Of a DNA stretch of 64,000 nt, positions 50,549 to 57,655 are shown piece after piece; within the stretch, counting starts at the first letter, position 1, and each line of letters starts with the position of its first letter. The notes under the pieces are model-generated. The model did no database searches and was not told where the DNA came from. It worked only from the letters and a program-made list of their open reading frames with translations. This stretch comes from JAIBJN01 sp963811635 (lineage in GTDB: Bacteria; Actinomycetota; Thermoleophilia; Gaiellales; Gaiellaceae). The position numbers were made by a program, and so were the translations under genes. The stretch is from positions 124,001 through 188,000 of the forward strand of contig CAWESB010000011.1 in NCBI GenBank assembly GCA_963811635.1. Direction: 5' to 3'.

Positions 50549-51231
50549 CGGAGCGGCGGCCGCGGATCGCGGTTCTCGTCTTCCCGGGGTCGAACGACGA
50601 CCGGGACGCCGCGTGGGCGCTCTCGGCGCTCGGCGGCGAGCCGCAGCTCGTCTGGCACGCCGAGCGCGACTTCCCGCGGGTAGACGGCGTCGTCCTGCCG
50701 GGGGGCTTCTCCTACGGGGACTACCTGCGCGCCGGGGCGATCGCGCGCTTCGCGCCCGCCATGGAAGCGGTGGCCGGGTTCGCGCGTGACGGCGGACCGG
50801 TGCTCGGGATCTGCAACGGCTTCCAGATCCTCTGCGAGGCAGGGCTCCTCCCGGGCGTGCTCCGCCCGAACGCGTCGCTCTCCTTCGTCTGCCGCGACGT
50901 ACCCCTCGTCGTCGAGCGGGCGGACACCCCGTTCACCGCGCGGTGCAAGGCAGGGCAGACGCTCGTCATCCCGGTCAAGCACGGGGACGGCTGCTACCAG
51001 GCGCCGGCCGATCTCCCCGCCGAACAGGTCGTCCTGCGCTACGCGCCGGGAGAGAACCCGAACGGGTCGGACGAGGACATCGCCGGGGTCGTGAACGCGG
51101 ACGGGAACGTCCTCGGGCTGATGCCGCACCCGGAGCATGCGGTCGACACCCTGCTCGGCTCGGCCGACGGCGGCCTGATCCTCGCGTCGATGGTGGATGC
51201 CGCCCGCGAGCGCTCCTACGCCCGCGCGTAG
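50545..51231 (+). CDS. purQ: Phosphoribosylformylglycinamidine synthase, glutaminase subunit
   Basis: 228 aa, GTGA overlap with purS. Class I amidotransferase triad: nucleophile Cys in PVLGICNGFQILCEAGLLPG, His and Glu in LMPHPEHAVDTLLGSADGG. FPGSNDDRDAAWAL and LPGGFSYGDYLRAGAIARF are PurQ-specific. Supplies ammonia to PurL, whose gene lies 6.4 kb further on. Confidence 0.95.
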   Translation: MTERRPRIAVLVFPGSNDDRDAAWALSALGGEPQLVWHAERDFPRVDGVVLPGGFSYGDYLRAGAIARFAPAMEAVAGFARDGGPVLGICNGFQILCEAGLLPGVLRPNASLSFVCRDVPLVVERADTPFTARCKAGQTLVIPVKHGDGCYQAPADLPAEQVVLRYAPGENPNGSDEDIAGVVNADGNVLGLMPHPEHAVDTLLGSADGGLILASMVDAARERSYARA

Positions 51232-51268
51232 CCAGCCGTGCCGTCGCATATGAAGTTGTGCTGGGCGG

Positions 51269-51565
51269 CTACGGCGCCGTGAGGCCCAGCGCCTCGGCGA
51301 GCCGCGGGGCCGAGCCGAGCTGCGAGCGCAGGCGCTCGAGATCGCGTCCCCGAAGCGTGACCGGGCCCCGGCGAGCCGTGCCGCCAGTCGTGTAGGCGAA
51401 GCGGACGAGCTCACCTCCCTTCTCGTCCTCGAGCAGTTGGACGATCGTCTCGAAGCGGCGGTCGCCGGACCGCTGGGGGACGCGCAGCTCCTCGAGCACC
51501 GTCGTCTGCCCCCAGGGCGTGGCGGCCTTCGCCGCCTTTGGCCCCGTGATCGCCTTGGTCGTCAT
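51269..51565 (-). CDS. Hypothetical protein
   Basis: 98 aa from ATG 51565. Basic N-terminus (TTKAITGPKAAKAATPWGQT), then beta-type stretches: VPQRSGDRRFETIVQLLEDE, ELVRFAYTTGGTARRGPVTL. No Cys, membrane helix or known motif. The start is favoured by TACGGT (51578-51573) seven bases upstream, the leaderless pattern seen at other genes here. Convergent with purQ, 37 bases apart. Confidence 0.6.
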   Translation of the reverse strand: MTTKAITGPKAAKAATPWGQTTVLEELRVPQRSGDRRFETIVQLLEDEKGGELVRFAYTTGGTARRGPVTLRGRDLERLRSQLGSAPRLAEALGLTAP

Positions 51566-51813
51566 CACATCGACCGTAGCGCGGGAAAACGCACCGGAGT
51601 GTCTCGGGTTCGTGCCGAGATCGTCACGAACCTCAAACGGGATTGCCTTGATCCTGCAGCCGACGTGTCAGGATGCCGCCGTCAACCTCGTTTCGCTGCC
51701 GTGCAGCTCTCCCCACGGGCTTCGACGGGTCGCGAAACAGCGGCAGGTGCTCGTGCGTCCCGGGGAGAGCCAGCGCGCGGAACGGCAATCGGAAACGAAA
51801 GGGGGAGGTAGGC

Positions 51814-52398
51814 ATGCCGGAACGCTTCCGCTCGAGGAAGGCGGTTCTCCTCGGCATCGCAACCGTGGCGCTCGCCGGAGCGTTGACGGCCCCGCTCTAC
51901 GGCAGTGGGGGCGGAACCTCGTCGTCACGGAATCACGTCAAGGTCGATCTGCACGATGCCGCGGGCGCCGACGTCGGCTTCGTGAAGCTCACGAAGCAGG
52001 GCGACAAGGTGATCGTCCGCGGCGAGGTCACCGGATTCACGCCGGGCTTCCACGGCTTCCACGTCCACGCGGTCGGACAGTGCGTCGCGCCGTTCACGAC
52101 GGCCGGCGGCCACTACAACCCGGGCGGCGTCGGGCACGGCTCGCACGCCGGCGACATGCCCAGCCTGCTCGTCCTCGACGACGGCACGGCCGAGGCGCAG
52201 TTCTCGACGGACAACTACTCCATCGACGAGCTGTTCGACGCCGACGGGTCGGCGATCATCATCCACGCCGCGCCCGACAACTTCGCGAACATCCCCACCC
52301 GCTACCAGTCGACGACCGAGGGTGTCTTCGGTCCCGACTCGGCGACGCTCGCCACGGGCGACGCCGGGGCGCGGGTGGCCTGCGGAGTCGTCGACTAG
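51814..52398 (+). CDS. sodC: Cu/Zn superoxide dismutase-like exported protein
   Basis: 194 aa with a gggggaggt site. An N-terminal signal segment (RKAVLLGIATVALAGALTAP) sends it across the membrane. The SOD barrel keeps copper and zinc ligands in GFHGFHVHAVGQC, GGHYNPGG, GSHAGDMPSL and IIIHAAPDN, and the disulfide Cys in VGQC and ARVACGVV. Should dismute superoxide outside the cell. A Leu/Phe-rich loop SIDELFDADGSAIII is family-like. Confidence 0.88.
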   Translation: MPERFRSRKAVLLGIATVALAGALTAPLYGSGGGTSSSRNHVKVDLHDAAGADVGFVKLTKQGDKVIVRGEVTGFTPGFHGFHVHAVGQCVAPFTTAGGHYNPGGVGHGSHAGDMPSLLVLDDGTAEAQFSTDNYSIDELFDADGSAIIIHAAPDNFANIPTRYQSTTEGVFGPDSATLATGDAGARVACGVVD

Positions 52399-52464
52399 GG
52401 ACGCGAGCGCGACGAGATCTCGACGGGGCGTCGGCAGGCGCCCCGTCGCCGTGGCGCGAACGGT

Positions 52465-53274
52465 CTAGCCGCCTTCGAGGAGGAGGGTGTCGAGCCCCCG
52501 CGTCAGTCCGACTCGCCCGACCACCTTCCGCACGGCCAGCAGGGTTCCCTGCACGTACGGCTCGGGAGTTCCGCCCGCGTCGTGGCGGATGGTCAGCCGC
52601 TCGTCGGGAGCGGCGAAGACGACCTCCGTCGACACGACGAAGCTCGGCAGGCGCACGGAATGGACTTGGGCGCCTCCGACCGTCGCCCCGCGCGCCTCCT
52701 GCGGGCCGTGGAGGTCCTCGATCGGATACCCGAGCTCCGGACGGCGGATCTCCCCCAGCCGTTCCGCGAGCTCGCGCGCCGTCCCGCTCGGGACGTCGGG
52801 CTTGGAGGCGCTCGCGTAGTCGATGACCTCCCACTGCGGCAGGTGGCGGGCCGCGAGGAGCGCCGCAGCCTGGCACATCGCCGCCGTCAGGGAGAAGTTC
52901 CCGGATGCGACGACGCCCACCGAGCGCCGACGGGCCAACGCGTCGATCTCGTCGAAGTCCGAGGCCGTGAGGCCCGAGCTGCCGATCACGACGGCCGCCC
53001 CGGCGTCGATCGCGGCCAGGGTGTTCACCTTGACCGCCGAGGCGGAGGTGTAGTCGACGAGGACGTCGACGCCCTCGACGGCCTCGGCGACTGTCGCGTG
53101 CACCTGGACTCCGAGAGCGTCTCCGCCGAGCGCCTCCCCGAGATCCCGCCCCGCCGCCGAGCGGCCGACCGCGCCGGCCAGCGCGAGATCGGGCGCGTCC
53201 AGCACCGCCCGGACGAGAGCCTGCCCGACCCACCCCGTGGCGCCCGCGATGCAGACGGAGAGGGGTCGGCTCAC
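52465..53274 (-). CDS. dapB: 4-hydroxy-tetrahydrodipicolinate reductase
   Basis: 269 aa from GTG 53274. NAD(P)H site CIAGATGWVGQALVRAVLD, then VLVDYTSASAVKVNTLAAID, VVIGSSGLTASDFDEIDAL, and the catalytic SASKPDVPSGTARELAERL (Lys). C-terminal LTIRHDAGGTPEPYVQGTL matches the family end. Reduces the dihydrodipicolinate precursor in lysine and diaminopimelate synthesis. The basic H-H-R-H cluster of the typical enzyme is modified (here IDYASASKPD), so a DapB-like dehydrogenase of other substrate is possible. 28 bases downstream of the GFA-family gene. Confidence 0.8.
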   Translation of the reverse strand: MSRPLSVCIAGATGWVGQALVRAVLDAPDLALAGAVGRSAAGRDLGEALGGDALGVQVHATVAEAVEGVDVLVDYTSASAVKVNTLAAIDAGAAVVIGSSGLTASDFDEIDALARRRSVGVVASGNFSLTAAMCQAAALLAARHLPQWEVIDYASASKPDVPSGTARELAERLGEIRRPELGYPIEDLHGPQEARGATVGGAQVHSVRLPSFVVSTEVVFAAPDERLTIRHDAGGTPEPYVQGTLLAVRKVVGRVGLTRGLDTLLLEGG

Positions 53275-53302
53275 GCCGCGGCCCGCGATGGGCCGCAGAT
53301 GC

Positions 53303-53722
53303 TCACTCGAGCTCCTCGGCTTGCGGGAGGTCGTCGGTAATCTCGAACCACGGTGCCTTCGAGCCGACGAAGATGTGCTCCGTCGGACGAATGGCAGGGG
53401 CATCCACGAGCGAGCCGAGCGCGACGTGCACGTACTCGCCGTCGCGAACGACGGAAAAGAGCAGCGAGCCGCACACCCCGCATCGCGTGTCGTTGAGATC
53501 GTCCTCTCCGTAGACGAGCAGGGCGTTCGCCCCGTCGGTGATCTCGAGCTTCTCGCGCTCGATGCCGGCAAACGCCTTGAACGCGGAGCCGGTCGCCGCA
53601 CGACAACGCGAGCAGTGACAGTTCGCCGCGTACCGGAACGCGTCCTCGACCCGGTAGCTGACCGCTCCGCACTCGCAACGGCCGACCAGGATGCGGACGT
53701 CGGCGGGCGACTCGTCGGTCAT
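53303..53722 (-). CDS. GFA/CENP-V-family zinc protein
   Basis: 139 aa from ATG 53722. Zinc-binding Cys sets: GRCECGAVSYRV, ANCHCSRCRAATGSAFK, DTRCGVCGSLLFSV. This is the glutathione-dependent formaldehyde-activating (Gfa) fold; most members do not act on glutathione and their role is unknown. The name hints at formaldehyde handling, which would suit the demethylation genes, but that is only suggestive. TAGGGT lies seven bases before the ATG, so the mRNA is probably leaderless. Confidence 0.85.
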   Translation of the reverse strand: MTDESPADVRILVGRCECGAVSYRVEDAFRYAANCHCSRCRAATGSAFKAFAGIEREKLEITDGANALLVYGEDDLNDTRCGVCGSLLFSVVRDGEYVHVALGSLVDAPAIRPTEHIFVGSKAPWFEITDDLPQAEELE

Positions 53723-53835
53723 CCGCTGCACCCTAGCGGCGCTCGATCACCGCGACGCCGGAGCCCCGGCTCGTTGGAGATATCACGCCTCACGAATCTT
53801 CCAGAAGCTGCCCTAAGGCCGGACTACGGGCCCGG

Positions 53836-53882
53836 CGTTCAGCCGCTCGATGAGCTCGACCCTATAGCCGTCTAGGAAGCGT
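53836..53882 (-). pseudogene. Remnant of a glyoxalase gene 3' end (copy A)
   Basis: On the minus strand this reads RFLDGYRVELIERLNAG, matching the last residues of the glyoxalase at 55598-55969 (DPDGYRVELIERR) plus bases after its stop. No open frame or start belongs to it. It lies on the far side of the hydrolase/cyclase gene from the intact glyoxalase. Confidence 0.65.
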
Positions 53883-53963
53883 ATGTTTGCAAGTTGATAG
53901 CCCACGCGCTGCAGCGACACGTCCTCAATTAGTTCGACCCGTTTGGCCGTTCGAGTACCGGCG

Positions 53964-55433
53964 ATGGTCGAGTTGCTCGAGCGTCAGAGGACGAGGACGA
54001 CCGCGGGGATCTCGACATCGTCAGCGGGCGAGGCGACGGCTTCGGTTCCGTTGCTCGCGTACGAATCGTGGCCGGGCAACAATGCACGTGTGGACCTGCC
54101 GGAAACGCGTTATGCGAGAAGCGGAGACGTCTGGATTGCGTATCAAGTCTTCGGCGAAGGGCCGGTGGATCTGGTATTCGCCCCAGGATTCGTCTCGAAC
54201 ATCGAGGTCGGCTGGTTGCTCACTGGCCGCGCCCAGTTCCTCGAAGCGGCGGCGTCCTTTGCCCGGGTGATCCAGTTCGACAAGCGCGGGACAGGGATGT
54301 CCGATCCCATTCGGGGGTACGCGCCTCTCGAGACGCAGATGGAGGACGTCCGGGCGGTCATGGATGCCGCGCGATCGGAGCGGGCCGCTCTGTTCGGTGT
54401 CGATACCGGAGGGATGATGAGCATCGTCTTTGCCGCCACCTACCCGGAGCGCACCGCTGCGCTCCTCCTCACCGGCACCGCCGCGCGAACTCTGTGGGCG
54501 CCGGACCATCCGTGGGGCCCGACGGAGGCGGAATATCTCCGTGTCGTCGAGGAGGAGGAACATCGCTGGGGAAGCGAGGGGCACGGGCTCGACATGTTGC
54601 GGCGGTACTCACCCAGCCTCCCTGACTCGAACGCGCCGCAATGGAGCGCGTACCTCCGCCAAAGCGCGAGCCCCGGCGCCTACGCGGCGTTCCGAAGGAT
54701 GAACATGGAGAACGACGTGCGGGACGTGTTGTCGGCAATACACGTCCCTACCCTTGTGGCGCACAGGGTCGGGGATCAGGTCGTGGACCTCGCCGCCGGT
54801 CAGTATCTCGCGGACCGTATTGTCGGGGCGAGATTTGTCGAGCTACCGGGGGCCGATCACTCGCCGTTCACCGGCAGCTCGGCGGAGCTCATCGCCGTAA
54901 CGCGCGAATTCATCGACGAGGTATCGAGGGAGCCCACGTGGCACGAGCCCAACCGCGTTCTTGCGACCGTCGTCTTCACCGACATCGTCGGCTCGACGGG
55001 CAAGGCGGCTGAACTCGGCGACGCACGGTGGAGGGAATTGCTTCAACAGCACCACTCGGCGATCCGGCGGCAGCTGTCCCGCTATGGGGGCAAGGAGGTG
55101 GATACGAGCGGAGACGGCTTCTTTGCGAGGTTCGAAGGCCCAGCCCGAGCCATCCGGTGCGCCCAGACGATCAGGGAAGCTGTCGGGGACCTCGGCCTAT
55201 CGTTGAGAATCGGCCTTCACACCGGCGAGTGCGAACTCGTGGACGGAAAGGTGACCGGGATAGCGGTACATATCGGTGCTCGCATCGCCGAGGCGGCTGA
55301 GCCCGACGAGGTCTTGGTCTCCAGCACCGTCAAGGACCTCGTCGCCGGCTCGGGCCTTCAGTTCGAGGCGCGTGGAACCGCGGCGATGAAGGGGGTTCCC
55401 GGAGATTGGCAGCTCTATGCGGTCAAAGACTGA
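53964..55433 (+). CDS. Alpha/beta-hydrolase fused to a class III adenylate/guanylate cyclase
   Basis: 489 aa from ATG 53964; homology to the family really begins at ETRYARSGDVWIAYQVFGEG, so GTG 54090 (447 aa) is a likely alternative. The hydrolase half has VIQFDKRGTGMSDP, elbow LFGVDTGGMMS and the His in ELPGADHSPFTG. The elbow carries Asp where related proteins have Ser. From ~330 the cyclase: ATVVFTDIVGSTGKAAELGD (metal Asp), KEVDTSGDGFFARFEGPARA, LRIGLHTGECELVDGKVTGI. It should make cyclic nucleotide, perhaps gated by a ligand in the hydrolase pocket. Base content is clearly lower (35 of 60 G+C at 54061-54120) than neighbours, suggesting recent acquisition. Confidence 0.8.
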   Translation: MVELLERQRTRTTAGISTSSAGEATASVPLLAYESWPGNNARVDLPETRYARSGDVWIAYQVFGEGPVDLVFAPGFVSNIEVGWLLTGRAQFLEAAASFARVIQFDKRGTGMSDPIRGYAPLETQMEDVRAVMDAARSERAALFGVDTGGMMSIVFAATYPERTAALLLTGTAARTLWAPDHPWGPTEAEYLRVVEEEEHRWGSEGHGLDMLRRYSPSLPDSNAPQWSAYLRQSASPGAYAAFRRMNMENDVRDVLSAIHVPTLVAHRVGDQVVDLAAGQYLADRIVGARFVELPGADHSPFTGSSAELIAVTREFIDEVSREPTWHEPNRVLATVVFTDIVGSTGKAAELGDARWRELLQQHHSAIRRQLSRYGGKEVDTSGDGFFARFEGPARAIRCAQTIREAVGDLGLSLRIGLHTGECELVDGKVTGIAVHIGARIAEAAEPDEVLVSSTVKDLVAGSGLQFEARGTAAMKGVPGDWQLYAVKD

Positions 55434-55540
55434 TCGGTTCGGAGACGCGAAGACGGCGATCCGTGGTCGTTCCTGCCGACGACCTGACCTCCTCGTCGGA
55501 GGACGCTCGGCCCATCCACGACCTACGCGTGGGCAATGTC

Positions 55541-55597
55541 ATCGCTGCTCGACTAGCTCCACCCTGTAGTCGTCCGAGAACCGCCTGGCCCCAGCGT
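55541..55597 (-). pseudogene. Remnant of a glyoxalase gene 3' end (copy B)
   Basis: Directly downstream of the glyoxalase stop, the minus strand reads RRFSDDYRVELVEQR and a stop, a diverged second copy of the glyoxalase C-terminus. With copy A it shows a tandemly repeated gene end. Confidence 0.65.
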
Positions 55598-55969
55598 TCA
55601 GCGGCGTTCGATCAGCTCGACTCTGTAGCCGTCCGGGTCCTGGACGAAACAGATCAGGGACCCGCCGTCGCGCACGGTGTACGGGGGCCGCTCCGGCTCG
55701 ATCCCCTCGGCCGCGAGGCGCTCCAGGGTGCCGGCGATGTCGTCCACGGTGAGCGCGATGTGACCGTAGGCTGAGCCGAGCTCGTAGGAGTCGACGCCGA
55801 AGTTGTACGTGAGCTCGAGCCGGTCGCCGTCTCCGGGAAGGCCCATGAAGATGTTGATCGCCTCCTCGCGAATGGGCAGGCGCCGGCGCTCCTCGAAGCC
55901 GAGCGCCTCGTAGAAGGCGACCGAGCGGTCCGGGTCGGTGATGCGGTAGCAGGTGTGGATCAGCTCCAT
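55598..55969 (-). CDS. Glyoxalase I-like (VOC superfamily) protein
   Basis: 123 aa, ATG with an agaggagg site. Two beta-alpha-beta-beta-beta modules. Metal ligands of glyoxalase I are present: His in ELIHTCYRI, Glu in RLELTYNFGVDSYELG, His in YGHIALTVDDI and Glu in GYRVELIERR. It should isomerise a methylglyoxal-thiol adduct to a lactoyl thioester; in actinobacteria the thiol would be mycothiol rather than glutathione. The 3' end has two diverged partial copies nearby. Confidence 0.85.
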   Translation of the reverse strand: MELIHTCYRITDPDRSVAFYEALGFEERRRLPIREEAINIFMGLPGDGDRLELTYNFGVDSYELGSAYGHIALTVDDIAGTLERLAAEGIEPERPPYTVRDGGSLICFVQDPDGYRVELIERR

Positions 55970-56122
55970 GGTCAGGGAGCCTCCTCTGGGTCGGTGGGCT
56001 GGGTCGGGGTGAAGCAGAGCAGCTCGGCCACGTCGCGTCCGCGAGGACGAGCCGGCCATCCGGGTCGAGACCAGTTCGAGCGCCACTCAGTCCCGTCTCC
56101 GACGGACATGGCGCGAGCCTAC

Positions 56123-56656
56123 CTACGCGACCTGGAGGTCCTCGCGCACGAGCCCGAAGAGGACGCCGTCGACCCACTTGCCGTGGCGCCAGTAGGCCTG
56201 GCGGCGCACGCCCTCGCGAACGAAGCCGGCGCGCTCGAAGAGGCGCACGGCGCGCTCGTTGAAGCCGTAGACCTCGAGCTGGACACGGTGGTAGTCGAGG
56301 TCGAAGACGAGGTGGCGCGTGAGCAGCCGGGTCGCCTGGGTCGCGAGGCCGTGGCCGCGAAAGCCGGGATCGAGCATGATCGCGTGGAGGTAGGCGATGC
56401 GGCTGCGACGATTCGCGACGTCGAACGCCATCACGCCAGCCGACGCGTCCTCGACCTCGATGACGAAGCGGCCGTGAAGCTCGGGCTCCTCCTCCGAGCG
56501 CCGCACCTCGTCGAGGAGCGCGTCGGGCTCGCGCACCGACACCGCGGCCATGAACGGCTCGATCTCGTCGTGCCCGGCCAGGTCGGACATGAACTCGATG
56601 TCCTCGGCGGTCGCGCGGCGGACGCGGAATCCCTCACCGAGGAGCGGCTCGGTCAT
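56123..56656 (-). CDS. GNAT-family N-acetyltransferase
   Basis: 177 aa, ATG overlapping the EamA stop. Acetyl-CoA site IMLDPGFRGHGLATQATRLL (R-x-x-G-x-G/A), and the C-terminal LEVYGFNERAVRLFERAGFV with EGVRRQAYWRHGKWVDGVLF. This resembles RimJ/RimL and SpeG-like members. Acetylation of a polyamine, a ribosomal protein or an antibiotic are all possible; nothing local decides it. Confidence 0.85.
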   Translation of the reverse strand: MTEPLLGEGFRVRRATAEDIEFMSDLAGHDEIEPFMAAVSVREPDALLDEVRRSEEEPELHGRFVIEVEDASAGVMAFDVANRRSRIAYLHAIMLDPGFRGHGLATQATRLLTRHLVFDLDYHRVQLEVYGFNERAVRLFERAGFVREGVRRQAYWRHGKWVDGVLFGLVREDLQVA

Positions 56657-57585
56657 GCCGGGGGCGTCGCGGGCTCGGGCTCGGCCTCGGCGCTGCGCCC
56701 CCGCCGGAGCAGACGCGCGCTCGCTCCCGACCCGAGCGCGACGCCGGCGAGGATGAGCACGAGCCCGAGCGCGGCGTTGAGCGTGATCTCCTCGTCGAGG
56801 ATGAAGACCCCGTAGACGAGCGCGACGGGCGGCAGCAAGTAGGTGACGAGCGAGGCGCGCGAGGCCCCGTAGCGCTTCAGCAGGCGGTAGAAGAAGAGCA
56901 GCGCGATCGCCGTCCCGAAGACGCCGAGCGCCACGATCGAGCCGATCGCCTCCCAGCTCGGCAGCTGCTCCGGCCACTGGACGATCGCGAACGGGAGCAG
57001 GATCACCGCCCCGGTCGCGCACGAGACGCTCGCGATCACGATCGGCGCCGTGGTGCCGTAGTTGTGCTGGACGAAGTGGTTCGCGCTCGCATACGAGAGC
57101 GAGGCGACGACGATCGCGAGCGTGCCCGCGACCGCGTACCAGCCGCCCTCCGGGTGCAGCCCTGCGAGCACGCCGACGCCGGCCAGCCCGACGAGGATTC
57201 CCGCGAGCCGGATGCCGTGGACGCGTTCGCTCGGATTGAACTTGAGCGCGAGCAGGACGACAAAGATCGGCACCGTGGCGTTCGCGATCGCGGCGACGCC
57301 CGAGTCGACGTACTTCTCGCCCCAGGCGATGAGGACGAACGGGAACGACGCGTTGAGGAAACCGATGGCGAAGCCCTTCCAGCCGGTGGCCCGCAGCTCG
57401 CCTGCGGCCTCGCGCGCGCCCAGCCGCCAGATCAGCACCGGCAGGAGCACCGCGGTGGCGAGGACGAGGCGGAAGAACATCATCGCCGACGGCTCGACCT
57501 CGTCCACGGCGACCTTGATGAACAGGTACGACGCGCCCCAGATCGCGGCGACGATCGCGAGCAGTGGGACGTAGCCGCGGACCAC
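56653..57585 (-). CDS. EamA/DMT-family transporter
   Basis: 310-aa, ten-helix transporter with two EamA repeats (YVPLLAIVAAIWGASYLFIK at the start, ALGLVLILAGVALGSGASA at the end, then a charged RRGRSAEAEPEP tail). The GTG has no ribosome site; TAGCCT (57598-57593) lies seven bases before it, so a leaderless mRNA is likely. Divergent from purL and co-transcribed with the acetyltransferase. Confidence 0.85.
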   Translation of the reverse strand: MVRGYVPLLAIVAAIWGASYLFIKVAVDEVEPSAMMFFRLVLATAVLLPVLIWRLGAREAAGELRATGWKGFAIGFLNASFPFVLIAWGEKYVDSGVAAIANATVPIFVVLLALKFNPSERVHGIRLAGILVGLAGVGVLAGLHPEGGWYAVAGTLAIVVASLSYASANHFVQHNYGTTAPIVIASVSCATGAVILLPFAIVQWPEQLPSWEAIGSIVALGVFGTAIALLFFYRLLKRYGASRASLVTYLLPPVALVYGVFILDEEITLNAALGLVLILAGVALGSGASARLLRRGRSAEAEPEPATPPA

Positions 57586-57655
57586 GGGCCAGAGGCTACC
57601 TAGAGGCTCTCGCGCTCCGGTGTGGACGGTAGAGTGGAAGCCTCCCTTGAGCTCC

